Origin: Ruminococcaceae bacterium OttesenSCG-928-A16 | GTDB lineage: Bacteria; Bacillota; Clostridia; Oscillospirales; Ruminococcaceae | Direction: 5' to 3' | Length of the DNA: 64,000 nucleotides | Assembly (NCBI GenBank): GCA_030267215.1 | Contig: JAJDJP010000006.1 | Coordinates: 1-64,000 of the forward strand | Shown: piece by piece, positions 8,371 to 16,429 of the stretch | Layout: each line of letters starts with the position of its first letter | How positions within the stretch are numbered: the first letter of the stretch is position 1 | Notes under the pieces: model-generated | The model's input: only the letters and a program-made list of their open reading frames with translations | The model's database searches: none | What the model was told of the DNA's origin: nothing | Program-made: the position numbers and the translations under genes

Positions 8371-9250
8371 TCATTATTATGCAGCTTTTACCTACAGACA
8401 TTTTGCCCAGTGCAACCTGGCACTGGTGCAAAGCAAATTTATGCCAGATAAGCAGGTTGTCCCCCATACCCCGCACTCGTTTGCGCTACAAACCACCTAT
8501 CCTGGCTTGTTGCTTGGGCTGGGCGGAACGCATCAAGCAGGAACGAATATTGAAGGAAACAAAGAGGACGGCACAGAAATAAAACTGGGGTTTACGCTGG
8601 ACTATGTAACAGGGCTTCCTATTATTCCTGGCAGCACGGTGAAGGGTGTTTTACGAAGCGCGTTTGAAAAATACCGCGATGACGCAATTGCCGCAGATTT
8701 ATACGCGGAAATGAAAGATATTTTTGGAGGCGATAACAATACAGGGGATGATACACAGCGTGGTAAATGTATTTTTTACGATGCTATTCCGGTTGGGGCC
8801 GGAAAGGATGGCCGCTTGCTTGGCCTGGATAACATTACGCCGCACCCTAGCCCGCTGAAGGATCCCATTCCCCTTACCATGCTCAAGGTTATTCCGGGTG
8901 TAACCTATCTTTTCCGTTTTGATTTGCTGCGCTGCAAAAATGCAGAACGAGTAAAAGAGTTGTTTCGCGAAATTTTGCTGGGCCTTGGCATTGGTGCAAA
9001 AACCAATGTGGGGTTTGGTGTGCTGGCTATGGTTGCACAGCAGCCAGAATATAGAATGCTTATACAGGAAGGGGTGGTACAAAGCAACAGCAGTGCCGCT
9101 TCTTCCCGGGTGGCGCGCCAAAACCCTGCTGCCGGGGTGTGCCAGCACCCAAATTGCGGCAGGCCAGCCCCACAAAGGCCGGATGGCTCTTATCATAGGT
9201 TTTGCCAGCCCCACTATATTGAGTTTATGGGAAAGAAAAGGAGCAAATGA
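8342..9250 (+). CDS. cmr6: Cmr6 RAMP protein with a C-terminal Cys/His tail
   Basis: About 302 residues from ATG 8342, which follows GGGAGGGAG; the longer frame from 8318 lacks a ribosome site. GLGGTHQAGTN (about 61-71), PGSTVKGVLRSAFEK (about 101-115) and the glycine loop GLGIGAKTNVGFG (about 218-230) are RAMP/Cmr6 signatures. After a low-complexity linker the last 35 residues hold CQHPNCGRP...YHRFCQPHY, a C-x4-C-x14-C-x2-H pattern that looks zinc-binding and is not part of the RAMP core. The stop overlaps the next gene's ATG (ATGA). Confidence 0.88.
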   Translation: MQNLNYLLNNHYYAAFTYRHFAQCNLALVQSKFMPDKQVVPHTPHSFALQTTYPGLLLGLGGTHQAGTNIEGNKEDGTEIKLGFTLDYVTGLPIIPGSTVKGVLRSAFEKYRDDAIAADLYAEMKDIFGGDNNTGDDTQRGKCIFYDAIPVGAGKDGRLLGLDNITPHPSPLKDPIPLTMLKVIPGVTYLFRFDLLRCKNAERVKELFREILLGLGIGAKTNVGFGVLAMVAQQPEYRMLIQEGVVQSNSSAASSRVARQNPAAGVCQHPNCGRPAPQRPDGSYHRFCQPHYIEFMGKKRSK

Positions 9251-10863
9251 AAATGAAGCAGCCATTCAGCTATCACACCTTTTTGTTTCCGTTTGTGTGG
9301 AAAACCTCAGGAAACACCACGATATATCAACTGATAGATCGGCTGCCGAAAGAGCACTGGCAGGAGGAAGTTTACGATGTACAAGACGGTGCTTTGCAAA
9401 AAAATGCAGAGGAGTACACGTTGAACTACGCAATGTTTCAATATTTCACCCAGCCTGCCAGAAAACTGGTTTTTGGGCAGGGAGAAGATGGTTATATGCG
9501 GTTGTTTTCGTATTGCCGTGGAGGCAAGCCCTGGGGCAGCAGGGCGGATGAAACCCAAATTGGCAGCTATGAGATAACAAAAGGGGCAGATGTTTTTAAG
9601 CTTGTAATCCACGGAATTAAATTGAATATTTACGATACAGGCACTGCTATTCTTAGCTTTGAGCTGGAAAACTGGGATCACCGCGACAGAGACAGCGTTA
9701 ATGCCATTAACGAATATGGAAGGCGGGTTTGGTTCCCGTTTCTTACACCTGGGCGCACCGGGCTAACGGCAGACAAAATTGAAATAAAAGCGGAAGATGC
9801 TGTTATTGCTTCCGAGGACTTTCTTCAAGAATCAATTGGTTTACAAAACAACACGCACGGTGAAGAGCATTCACCGATATCACCCACCCACATTATGGCT
9901 CCTATCCAGAATTTGCTTAACTGTGCAGTGGCCGAGAATGCCCCCCCAGATGCACTGAGAGGGAACCAGGACCGGTTTGTTATAAAACCACTGGTAGACG
10001 ACAGGATGTTTGTTTGCTGCCTTGTTTGTGATGACAAAGCCCTGGAGGGACTTGCACAGTGGGATGCCGATGCGGCGGAATATGTATACCTGAGCAATTG
10101 CGAAAAAGATGACCATACTTTGTCGGATAATCTTTATAAACTGGTATATATCGAAAATTCTGTTAGCTGTGCAAGCAGGCGAATGAAAAAGGAGCTTTTG
10201 CGCAAAAGCGTGTACGACCGCTGGATTGATTACGGAACATTATACGGTATAACACATCATTCGTTTGTTTGCGTAACAGGGGCTGATGCAGCCGGAGAGA
10301 GTGGCCTAGGGGATGCTGTATACAATCCATTTTTAACGCAGTATGTGGAAATGGCCAAAATTGCTCTTAACTCAAGAGGAATGGTTCTGGCGCTCTCGGC
10401 CGAGGCCGCAAACGTTGCCAGGGAGGTTGCCTCAAACAATTCAAAAGGGCCGCAGAAGATTCAGGAGCTACAGGAAAGATATGTACAGGCGCAAAGCAAA
10501 ATGATGCTTTTTGAGGTTACGGTGCAAGAGCAAGGCGTAGAACTTTTTAACATGCTGAGCGAACAGCTTTATTTGCCAGAAAACAAGGCTGCTTTGGACG
10601 ATATGATAGATGACCTGCGTGATGTAGCAAACACAATCTACGACAGAATAGAACAGCAAAACGATTCTGCGCTGAACACCGCCATGGGCTTGCTGACCGT
10701 ATTTGGCCTGCTATTCGCCTGGTGGCAAAGCTTAAGCCCCCTGTTGAGTGAAGCGAGCCCGGTGTATCCGTATTTGGCTTGTATAACAAACGGTCTGGGG
10801 TTTATTACGCTGGTATTTTGCTTGGGCGCATGGATATGGCTGCGGAAGCAAAAGAAGAAATGA
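9247..10863 (+). CDS. CorA-like membrane protein, putative type III-B CRISPR effector
   Basis: 538 residues. A large cytosolic region (1-475) ends in a long helical stretch (about 395-475) and is followed by two closely spaced membrane segments at about 477-500 and 505-532 and a basic RKQKKK tail. This long-helix-then-two-TM topology matches CorA channels, but the GMN selectivity motif of Mg transporters is absent. The gene overlaps cmr6 by 4 bases and precedes cas6, so it is an integral part of the operon. CorA-like proteins next to HD-less Cmr2 are known SAM-AMP-gated effectors. Function here is inferred from topology and context, not from sequence identity. No phosphodiesterase or SAM-AMP lyase gene is visible nearby. 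Confidence 0.65.
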   Translation: MKMKQPFSYHTFLFPFVWKTSGNTTIYQLIDRLPKEHWQEEVYDVQDGALQKNAEEYTLNYAMFQYFTQPARKLVFGQGEDGYMRLFSYCRGGKPWGSRADETQIGSYEITKGADVFKLVIHGIKLNIYDTGTAILSFELENWDHRDRDSVNAINEYGRRVWFPFLTPGRTGLTADKIEIKAEDAVIASEDFLQESIGLQNNTHGEEHSPISPTHIMAPIQNLLNCAVAENAPPDALRGNQDRFVIKPLVDDRMFVCCLVCDDKALEGLAQWDADAAEYVYLSNCEKDDHTLSDNLYKLVYIENSVSCASRRMKKELLRKSVYDRWIDYGTLYGITHHSFVCVTGADAAGESGLGDAVYNPFLTQYVEMAKIALNSRGMVLALSAEAANVAREVASNNSKGPQKIQELQERYVQAQSKMMLFEVTVQEQGVELFNMLSEQLYLPENKAALDDMIDDLRDVANTIYDRIEQQNDSALNTAMGLLTVFGLLFAWWQSLSPLLSEASPVYPYLACITNGLGFITLVFCLGAWIWLRKQKKK

Positions 10864-10875
10864 GGGAAGCTGCTG

Positions 10876-11595
10876 ATGAAATCCATCGCCATCACCTTTC
10901 GTTCGAACGCGCTTACCATTCCTATTAATTACCAGCACGGGGTGCAAAGCATGCTGTACAGCGCTTTGCAGGCAGCAGGCGGCCGGGGCGAAGAATGGCA
11001 CGACGGTGGTTTTTATTATGGCCTGCGTCGGTATAAGTTGTTCACCTTCAGCTCTTTGCGAGGCAAAAAAATCATTGCAAACGGCAAAATCACCTTCGAG
11101 AGCCTTATCTATCTGGATGTGCGCGGGGTGCAGGGCGATTTTTGTGATGCACTGCTGGAAGCGCTTGAGAAAAACCCCAAGCTGACGCTATTAGGGGCTC
11201 CGCTTTCTGTTTTAGCGGTGCAATGCAGCACCCCACAAATTCAAACCGGCACAGTGAACATAAAAATGTTGTCTCCTGTCACTGTGCATAAAACAGAGAA
11301 TGAAAAAACGCACTATTACACACCGCTGGACACCGATTTTTCTGAACAGGTGTGTGAGAATTTTCGGCGTAAGTATACAGCGTTTACCGGGCAGGAGCCT
11401 GCTGACAGCATTGTGCTTACGCCGCAGCGGGTGGGAGTGAAGGACAAATATGTAACCACCTTTAAGGGAACCTACATCACTGGCTGGCGTGGCGAATACA
11501 GCCTTTCTGGCCGGCCGGAATATTTGACCTTTCTTTATTATTGCGGCCTGGGGGCGCGAAATTCGGACGGATTTGGAATGTTTGAAATACTATGA
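10876..11595 (+). CDS. cas6: Cas6 crRNA-processing endoribonuclease
   Basis: 239 residues with the C-terminal glycine-rich loop GLGARNSDGFGMFE typical of Cas6, and an N-terminal ferredoxin-like RAMP start with His20 in PINYQHGVQSML. It should cut the repeat transcript to leave the 8-base handle AUUGAUAC seen at the repeat 3' end. The stop overlaps the RT-Cas1 ATG by 4 bases. In some RT-Cas1 systems the Cas6 domain is fused to the N-terminus; here it is separate but translationally coupled. Confidence 0.88.
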   Translation: MKSIAITFRSNALTIPINYQHGVQSMLYSALQAAGGRGEEWHDGGFYYGLRRYKLFTFSSLRGKKIIANGKITFESLIYLDVRGVQGDFCDALLEALEKNPKLTLLGAPLSVLAVQCSTPQIQTGTVNIKMLSPVTVHKTENEKTHYYTPLDTDFSEQVCENFRRKYTAFTGQEPADSIVLTPQRVGVKDKYVTTFKGTYITGWRGEYSLSGRPEYLTFLYYCGLGARNSDGFGMFEIL

Positions 11596-13502
11596 TAGAG
11601 AAGATACTACAACAAGAAAACCTGGAGCTTGCTTGTGAGCATTTGCAGGAAAAGCATGATTCTTGTGGTTTGGATGGAATGCTCTTGTCCGAGCTTGGCG
11701 GTTACCTACAAAACAATATGGACGCCCTTCGGGAGTCGATAATCGGTGGTACTTATTGCCCAGGCCTGGTGCAAGAAGTTGAACTTGTCAGCCCCAAGGG
11801 AAAAATACGGACAATATCCAAGCTAACTTCTGTGGATAGATTGATTTTGCGTGCCATGCATCAAGTGATGTATGCTTGTTTTTCGCCGGTGTTTTCTGAG
11901 TTTAGCCATGCCTATCAAGAGAAAAAAGGTATTATCACAGCGGTACGGCAGGCGGCAAATTATGTGGAGGCGGGATACGCTTATACGGTAGATATAGATA
12001 TAGAAAGCTATTTCGATAATGTTGTCCATTATAAAATGGGGGAGCAGCTAGCAAAATATGGTTTGGATAATGTGACGAACGGTTTAATCCAGCGCTTTCT
12101 TGCATGCAAGGTTGTGCGTGATTTTGAAGTTGTGCCGAAAGAAAAGGGATTGGTGCAAGGGAGCCCTCTCAGTCCACTTTTAAGCAACCTATATCTACAC
12201 GAGGCGGATTTGTTTTTTCAAAACAAGGGTTGGAAGTTCTGCCGATACGCAGATGATATTAAATTGTTTGCCAAAACTTTCGAGGAAGGCCTCGAAAAAT
12301 TCAACTGCACAAAACAGTTTATGGAGAAAGAGTTGCTACTTCAGCTGCACCCGCAAAAAAGCGGTGTGTTTCCCGCAATCGAGCGTACTTACTTGGGCTA
12401 TTGCTTCCACTTGTTTTCCAACGGAAGAATTGAAATTAAGAAGAAAAACAACAAAAATAAGATGAATATTTACAATTGGCGTGCTTCTGCTATTCAGAAG
12501 GTCGGCGGTGAATATCACTTGGTTGCCGATGGAATTCTAACGAGAAAAGACTACAATTTGTTGTTTGAAAATACGGAAAAGAAGATGCATATTCCGGTAA
12601 ACAGCGCAGAGTGTCTAAATTTATATTCCAACATTACTTTTGGGAGTGATTTTTTTCACTTTGCCGCACAAAACAACATCCAATTAAACCTATATAACAA
12701 GCATGGTGAATTTGCAGGTACCTTTATTCCCAAACATCTTTCAGCATCTTCGTCTCTTACTACACAACAGGCTCTGACGTATGCGGATAAGGAAAAACGA
12801 TTGGCAATTGCGAAACAATTTGCTCTTGCCGCCGCCCATAATATCCGCGAGAATATTAAGTATTATATACGCCGCTCCAATAGTGAGCTGCTTCGCTGCT
12901 CTATTGAAGAAATAACTGCAATGCTGCAGGAGGAAAAGGAAGCGGACAGTGTGCCTCAACTGATGCTGATTGAGGGGCGTGTACGTGGCACTTATTACAA
13001 TTGTTTGAACGATATCCTGCCCAATGAAGATTTTCTTTTCGTGAAACGAACGAAGCGACCACCGAAGGATCCAATCAACTCCCTCATAAGTTTTGGAAAT
13101 ACGTTGTTATATCGGCGCGTAGCAAAAGAAATTTATAAGTCTCGATTGGATATTCGCATCGGTTTTCTGCATGCAGCCAACCGACGATATGAAAGTTTGA
13201 ACTTGGATATTTCTGAAATTTTTCGTCCTGTTATTGTAGAGCGCACCATCTTTGCTCTCATCAACAAACATATGCTTAGTGAGAAATCTCATTTTGAGTT
13301 GCTTGATAATGGCGCAGTATTTTTAACGAACGAGGGAAAGAAAATTTTTATCACAGAATTTGAGGAAAAGCTGATGTGCCGACTCAAACAGAAGGGAGGT
13401 TCGACCGCTAGCTATGGCGAACTGATTAAAGTGGAAATACAGAAGCTGACCCGCTATTTTGATAAAGGCGAGCCATATAAGGCATATAAATATTTTTTGT
13501 GA
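11592..13502 (+). CDS. cas1: Reverse transcriptase-Cas1 fusion
   Basis: 636 residues. The N-terminal RT domain spans about 1-300, with VDIDIESYFD (about 133-142), QGSPLSPLLSN (189-199) and CRYADDIKLF (217-226, YADD catalytic box). The C-terminal Cas1 spans about 330-636, with catalytic candidates Glu461 (LIEGRVRG), His527 (FLHAANRRYE) and Asp539/Glu542 (LDISEIFRP). All RT and Cas1 key residues appear intact. Such fusions can integrate spacers from RNA followed by reverse transcription. There is no N-terminal Cas6 domain. It is coupled to cas6 upstream and cas2 downstream. The array content, rich in gene starts, is what an RNA-sampling adaptation module could produce. Confidence 0.95.
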   Translation: MIEKILQQENLELACEHLQEKHDSCGLDGMLLSELGGYLQNNMDALRESIIGGTYCPGLVQEVELVSPKGKIRTISKLTSVDRLILRAMHQVMYACFSPVFSEFSHAYQEKKGIITAVRQAANYVEAGYAYTVDIDIESYFDNVVHYKMGEQLAKYGLDNVTNGLIQRFLACKVVRDFEVVPKEKGLVQGSPLSPLLSNLYLHEADLFFQNKGWKFCRYADDIKLFAKTFEEGLEKFNCTKQFMEKELLLQLHPQKSGVFPAIERTYLGYCFHLFSNGRIEIKKKNNKNKMNIYNWRASAIQKVGGEYHLVADGILTRKDYNLLFENTEKKMHIPVNSAECLNLYSNITFGSDFFHFAAQNNIQLNLYNKHGEFAGTFIPKHLSASSSLTTQQALTYADKEKRLAIAKQFALAAAHNIRENIKYYIRRSNSELLRCSIEEITAMLQEEKEADSVPQLMLIEGRVRGTYYNCLNDILPNEDFLFVKRTKRPPKDPINSLISFGNTLLYRRVAKEIYKSRLDIRIGFLHAANRRYESLNLDISEIFRPVIVERTIFALINKHMLSEKSHFELLDNGAVFLTNEGKKIFITEFEEKLMCRLKQKGGSTASYGELIKVEIQKLTRYFDKGEPYKAYKYFL

Positions 13503-13513
13503 GGTGGGCGGGA

Positions 13514-13777
13514 TTGTTTGTGGTTTTGGCCTACGATGTTGGCGCAAAGCGTGTTTCAAAAGTGATGAAGGCTTGCCGCAGGTATCTTTTTCATGTGCAA
13601 AACTCAGTTTTTGAGGGATCAATTACCGAGGCGCAATTAAAAAAGCTTAAGATAGAGCTGGAGAAAAAAATTGAAAAAGAAACCGACAGCATATGCATAT
13701 ATGAATTTGGCTCTGTTAAATATTCTCGAAAAGAACAGATAGGTGCAGTGGCAGCATATTCCAACATTATCGATTAA
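13514..13777 (+). CDS. cas2: Cas2 adaptation protein
   Basis: About 87 residues from TTG 13514 (MFVVLAYDVG, the usual beta-1 strand with the conserved Asp). GTG at 13499 would add five residues and overlap the RT-Cas1 stop. GAGGTGGG precedes the TTG at good spacing. Cas2 bridges two Cas1 dimers in the integration complex. This is the last cas gene before the leader. Confidence 0.88.
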   Translation: MFVVLAYDVGAKRVSKVMKACRRYLFHVQNSVFEGSITEAQLKKLKIELEKKIEKETDSICIYEFGSVKYSRKEQIGAVAAYSNIID

Positions 13778-13985
13778 AAAAGTCCGTCAATCGCCAACGC
13801 CTTGTTCCATAAGGATTTTTACTATTTTTGAGCAGTTTTTTTGTTTTTAAAAGTATTTTTAAAACCTGTTTTACCATAAAAAACCGTCAGTTCTTGTGGC
13901 CTGACTGTTGCGCTGTTAAAAGCATAGAAATGTCGTATAGTAGGCATTTTTAGCTTGGCTCCAAATTGAGATTGACGGACTTTTT
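13777..13985. repeat. 209-bp segment bounded by 16-bp perfect inverted repeats
   Basis: AAAAAGTCCGTCAATC (13777-13792) and its exact reverse complement (13970-13985) enclose an AT-rich, non-coding 177-base interior. The left arm begins at the last base of the cas2 stop codon. It could be a MITE-like insertion, a long-range RNA hairpin or a leader-binding structure. No target-site duplication is obvious. Confidence 0.6.
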
Positions 13986-14052
13986 ACCCCCAAAACTCTT
14001 GCAAAATCTATCATAAAGCAATATTATATAAATATGGCCGATATTTGCGGCT
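13986..14052 (+). promoter_or_regulatory. CRISPR leader with promoter
   Basis: An AT-rich 67-base leader directly before repeat 1. TTGCAA (13999-14004) and TATTAT (14022-14027) are 17 bases apart, giving a good promoter that would transcribe the array in the plus direction. The degenerate last repeat at the other end supports the same polarity. Confidence 0.65.
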
Positions 14053-14677
14053 CTTTAACCTTCCCCATAGGGAATTGATACAATAAATAACTGTAAAAAC
14101 GAAACGATAAAAAACCTAAACTAATCTTTAACCTTCCCCATAGGGAATTGATACAATAAAAAGGAACATTAGCAAGTTAGTTACAAAAAAAAAAAAAAAT
14201 CTTTAACCTTCCCCATAGGGAATTGATACTTTTTCGATCTCTTTTACGTTCTTCATCTTTTCTTTAACCTTCCCCATAGGGAATTGATACTATACCTTGT
14301 TCGTCTTTTTCATTTTTTATTTCTCCACCTTTAACCTTCCCCATAGGGAATTGATACAATCCTCATAATAATTCTCCTTTTCTTTTAGGGGGGTAAACTT
14401 TAACCTTCCCCATAGGGAATTGATACAAAAACTGTCTTTTTCATTGTCTTTTCTCCTCTTTATTCTTTAACCTTCCCCATAGGGAATTGATACATTTTAC
14501 TCTTTTCATTTTTATCTCCTTAAAGTCTTTAACCTTCCCCATAGGGAATTGATACGGGCGGGACAGTGTAACTGGAGCTACAGGAGCCTCTTCTTTAACC
14601 TTCCCCATAGGGAATTGATACAATCTTTAATCTTGCTTGTTATTTTTTTCATTTCTTTAACCTTCCCCATAGGGAAT
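14053..14677 (+). CRISPR. Type III-B CRISPR array, 10 repeats and 9 spacers
   Basis: 29-base repeats CTTTAACCTTCCCCATAGGG plus AATTGATAC start at 14053, 14126, 14201, 14262, 14329, 14398, 14465, 14527, 14593 and 14655. The last copy is cut to 23 bases. TTCCC-CATA-GGGAA forms a small stem, and ATTGATAC would be the crRNA 5' handle. Spacer lengths are 44, 46, 32, 38, 40, 38, 33, 37 and 33. The reverse complements of spacers 3, 4, 5, 6, 7 and 9 each contain an ATG start, with Shine-Dalgarno in 4-7. Spacer 2 carries a run of 15 A. Spacer 8 reads as internal coding sequence in some frames. Confidence 0.98.
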
Positions 14678-14765
14678 AGTAGGCTGCCCATACGCTGTTT
14701 TTTGCAAGTGGGCCTTTTAAAGCAATGGATGCATTTGCACAAAAAGCACAAAGAAGGATGAACCG

Positions 14766-16025
14766 ATGCTGGAAGCTCTTGTGGAATTCTACGACAAGTC
14801 CCCTTTGGAAAATGTGGTTGGCAGCTTGGCTTTGCGCCCGCAAAAAGTAATATTTATCGGGTCTAACCGCAAACAGATGGAACAGCAGATGCAAAACTAT
14901 CTTGCACTGTTCCGGCAAAAAGGTATTGATGCTGCGCTTACATGCCGCATTATCAATAAAAACAATCTGTCTCAAATTCAAAAAACCATATTTTCGATTA
15001 TTGAAGAAAACCCTCAGTGCGCTGTGGACTTAACTGGCGGCGACGAGCTCTCGTTGGTGGCCGTTGGTACAGCTGGCAATGCCTTGCGAAGCCGTAACAT
15101 CCCGTTTTACAAGGTCAATATCCATACCAGAAAGGTTTTGGAATTTTTTGGTGACGGCATTGCGGACGGCTATGAAGAACCAAGTCTTTCGGTTACTGAA
15201 AACATTATGCTGCACGGCGGTGCGGTTGTTTATGATGAAACGAGAAAATTTTATACTCAGCCGTGGGATATCACCGACGACTTCCGCCGGGATGTGGAGA
15301 AGCTTTGGGCAATATGCAAAGAGGATTGTGTAGGGTGGAACACCCTGGTTTCTGCTTTGTCGGATCGGATAACGCCCAACTCGTTGAAAATTGAAGTATA
15401 TGGCATCCGAGACAAAAAAAGCCCCACTACGTCCGGCGGTAGTGTTCGTTGGGTTCAGCCATGGAACTGGTGCCGGAAATTTTTCAACAAACTGCAGGTG
15501 GCAGGCCTTATTCGGTCTTTTTCTTACGATGACGATGGGTTTTCGTTTCAATGCAAAAATAAACAGGTGCGCCGGTGTTTTACAAAAGCCGGGAATATTT
15601 TGGAGCTTATTACCTTTCTTTTAATGAAGGACCTTACTCGAAAGGGGGGCGCTCCATACTTCCACGATCTTCAAACAGGGGTGGTCATTGATTGGGATGG
15701 TGTTTTGCGCGACGAGGGCGCTGCCGACAAGGACACAGCCAACGAGATGGATGTGCTTGGCATGAATGGATTGATTCCCTACTTTGTTTCTTGCAAAAAT
15801 GGTGAGGTTAGCAATGAGGAACTATACAAGCTAAGCGCTGTGGCCGAGCGCTTTGGCGGCAGCTACGCCAAAAAGATACTGGTGGCCACCTATGTAGACA
15901 AGCGCCGGGAAGCGCTGGAGTATTTCCGGCAGCGGGCGACAGATATGGGAATAGCCTTGATTGAGGGTGCGGATACCATGACAAACCTCGAATTATCGAA
16001 AAAGCTAAAATCTGTTATTACATAG
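14766..16025 (+). CDS. CARF-nuclease effector of the Card1/Can2 (DUF1887) type
   Basis: 419 residues. The N-terminal CARF-like Rossmann domain (about 1-140) has KVIFIGSNRKQM and CAVDLTGGDELSLVA. The C-terminal PD-(D/E)xK domain (about 275-400) has NILELITF (Glu280), NEMDVLGMNG (Glu327/Asp329) and FVSCKNGEVS (Lys344). Family members bind cyclic oligoadenylate, usually cA4, and cut DNA and/or RNA. The gene sits 88 bases after the terminal repeat and reads the same way as the array. An in-frame upstream start is absent, so 14766 is firm; the ribosome site (AAGAAGGA) is modest. Its presence implies that the Cas10 makes cyclic oligoadenylates. Confidence 0.88.
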   Translation: MLEALVEFYDKSPLENVVGSLALRPQKVIFIGSNRKQMEQQMQNYLALFRQKGIDAALTCRIINKNNLSQIQKTIFSIIEENPQCAVDLTGGDELSLVAVGTAGNALRSRNIPFYKVNIHTRKVLEFFGDGIADGYEEPSLSVTENIMLHGGAVVYDETRKFYTQPWDITDDFRRDVEKLWAICKEDCVGWNTLVSALSDRITPNSLKIEVYGIRDKKSPTTSGGSVRWVQPWNWCRKFFNKLQVAGLIRSFSYDDDGFSFQCKNKQVRRCFTKAGNILELITFLLMKDLTRKGGAPYFHDLQTGVVIDWDGVLRDEGAADKDTANEMDVLGMNGLIPYFVSCKNGEVSNEELYKLSAVAERFGGSYAKKILVATYVDKRREALEYFRQRATDMGIALIEGADTMTNLELSKKLKSVIT

Positions 16026-16359
16026 TGAACAAGCAAAGTTGGCCTTGGTGCAGCAAACCAACAACTCCGCCCAAGGGACAGGGCCTTGATTTGTCTTAGG
16101 GGACAATTTTCCTATTAAAGACCAGTTGAAAAGTTGATGGAGGAACGAGTGGTCTGCTGGAAAGAGAGCACCTAAATATAGGAAGAGCCTTGTTTATACT
16201 GAGTTTGCCCTCCATCCGGAGAAGCAAAAGAATCACCAATATTCGGAGGATGGAACTTAACAACAAAAAGAGTGCTTGAGCGGTTGATTAAATCCCCAAG
16301 TAAAAATATTTCCCAAATCGGGAACAATTTGCTATAGGATATGCCTATTTAAAATATAC

Positions 16360-16397
16360 GGCATCTGTGTTATCTTGAACAAAGAACACAGATGCCG
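16360..16397. promoter_or_regulatory. 13-bp inverted repeat before the HTH gene
   Basis: CGGCATCTGTGTT and AACACAGATGCCG pair perfectly over a 12-base loop, 33 bases before the HTH gene start. It could be an attenuator or operator. The rest of 16026-16429 shows no convincing gene. Confidence 0.5.
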
Positions 16398-16429
16398 AAT
16401 CTATTTTAGGAGGCATTTTTATCAGAGAG

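Noticed and set aside
13778-14052. Small protein gene between cas2 and the array
   Set aside because: All frames are short and without ribosome sites; the region is leader and inverted repeat.
14441-14623. Minus-strand ORF across the CRISPR array with repeated QFPMGKVK
   Set aside because: It is the repeat read in frame; the start codons inside come from spacers, not from a gene here.
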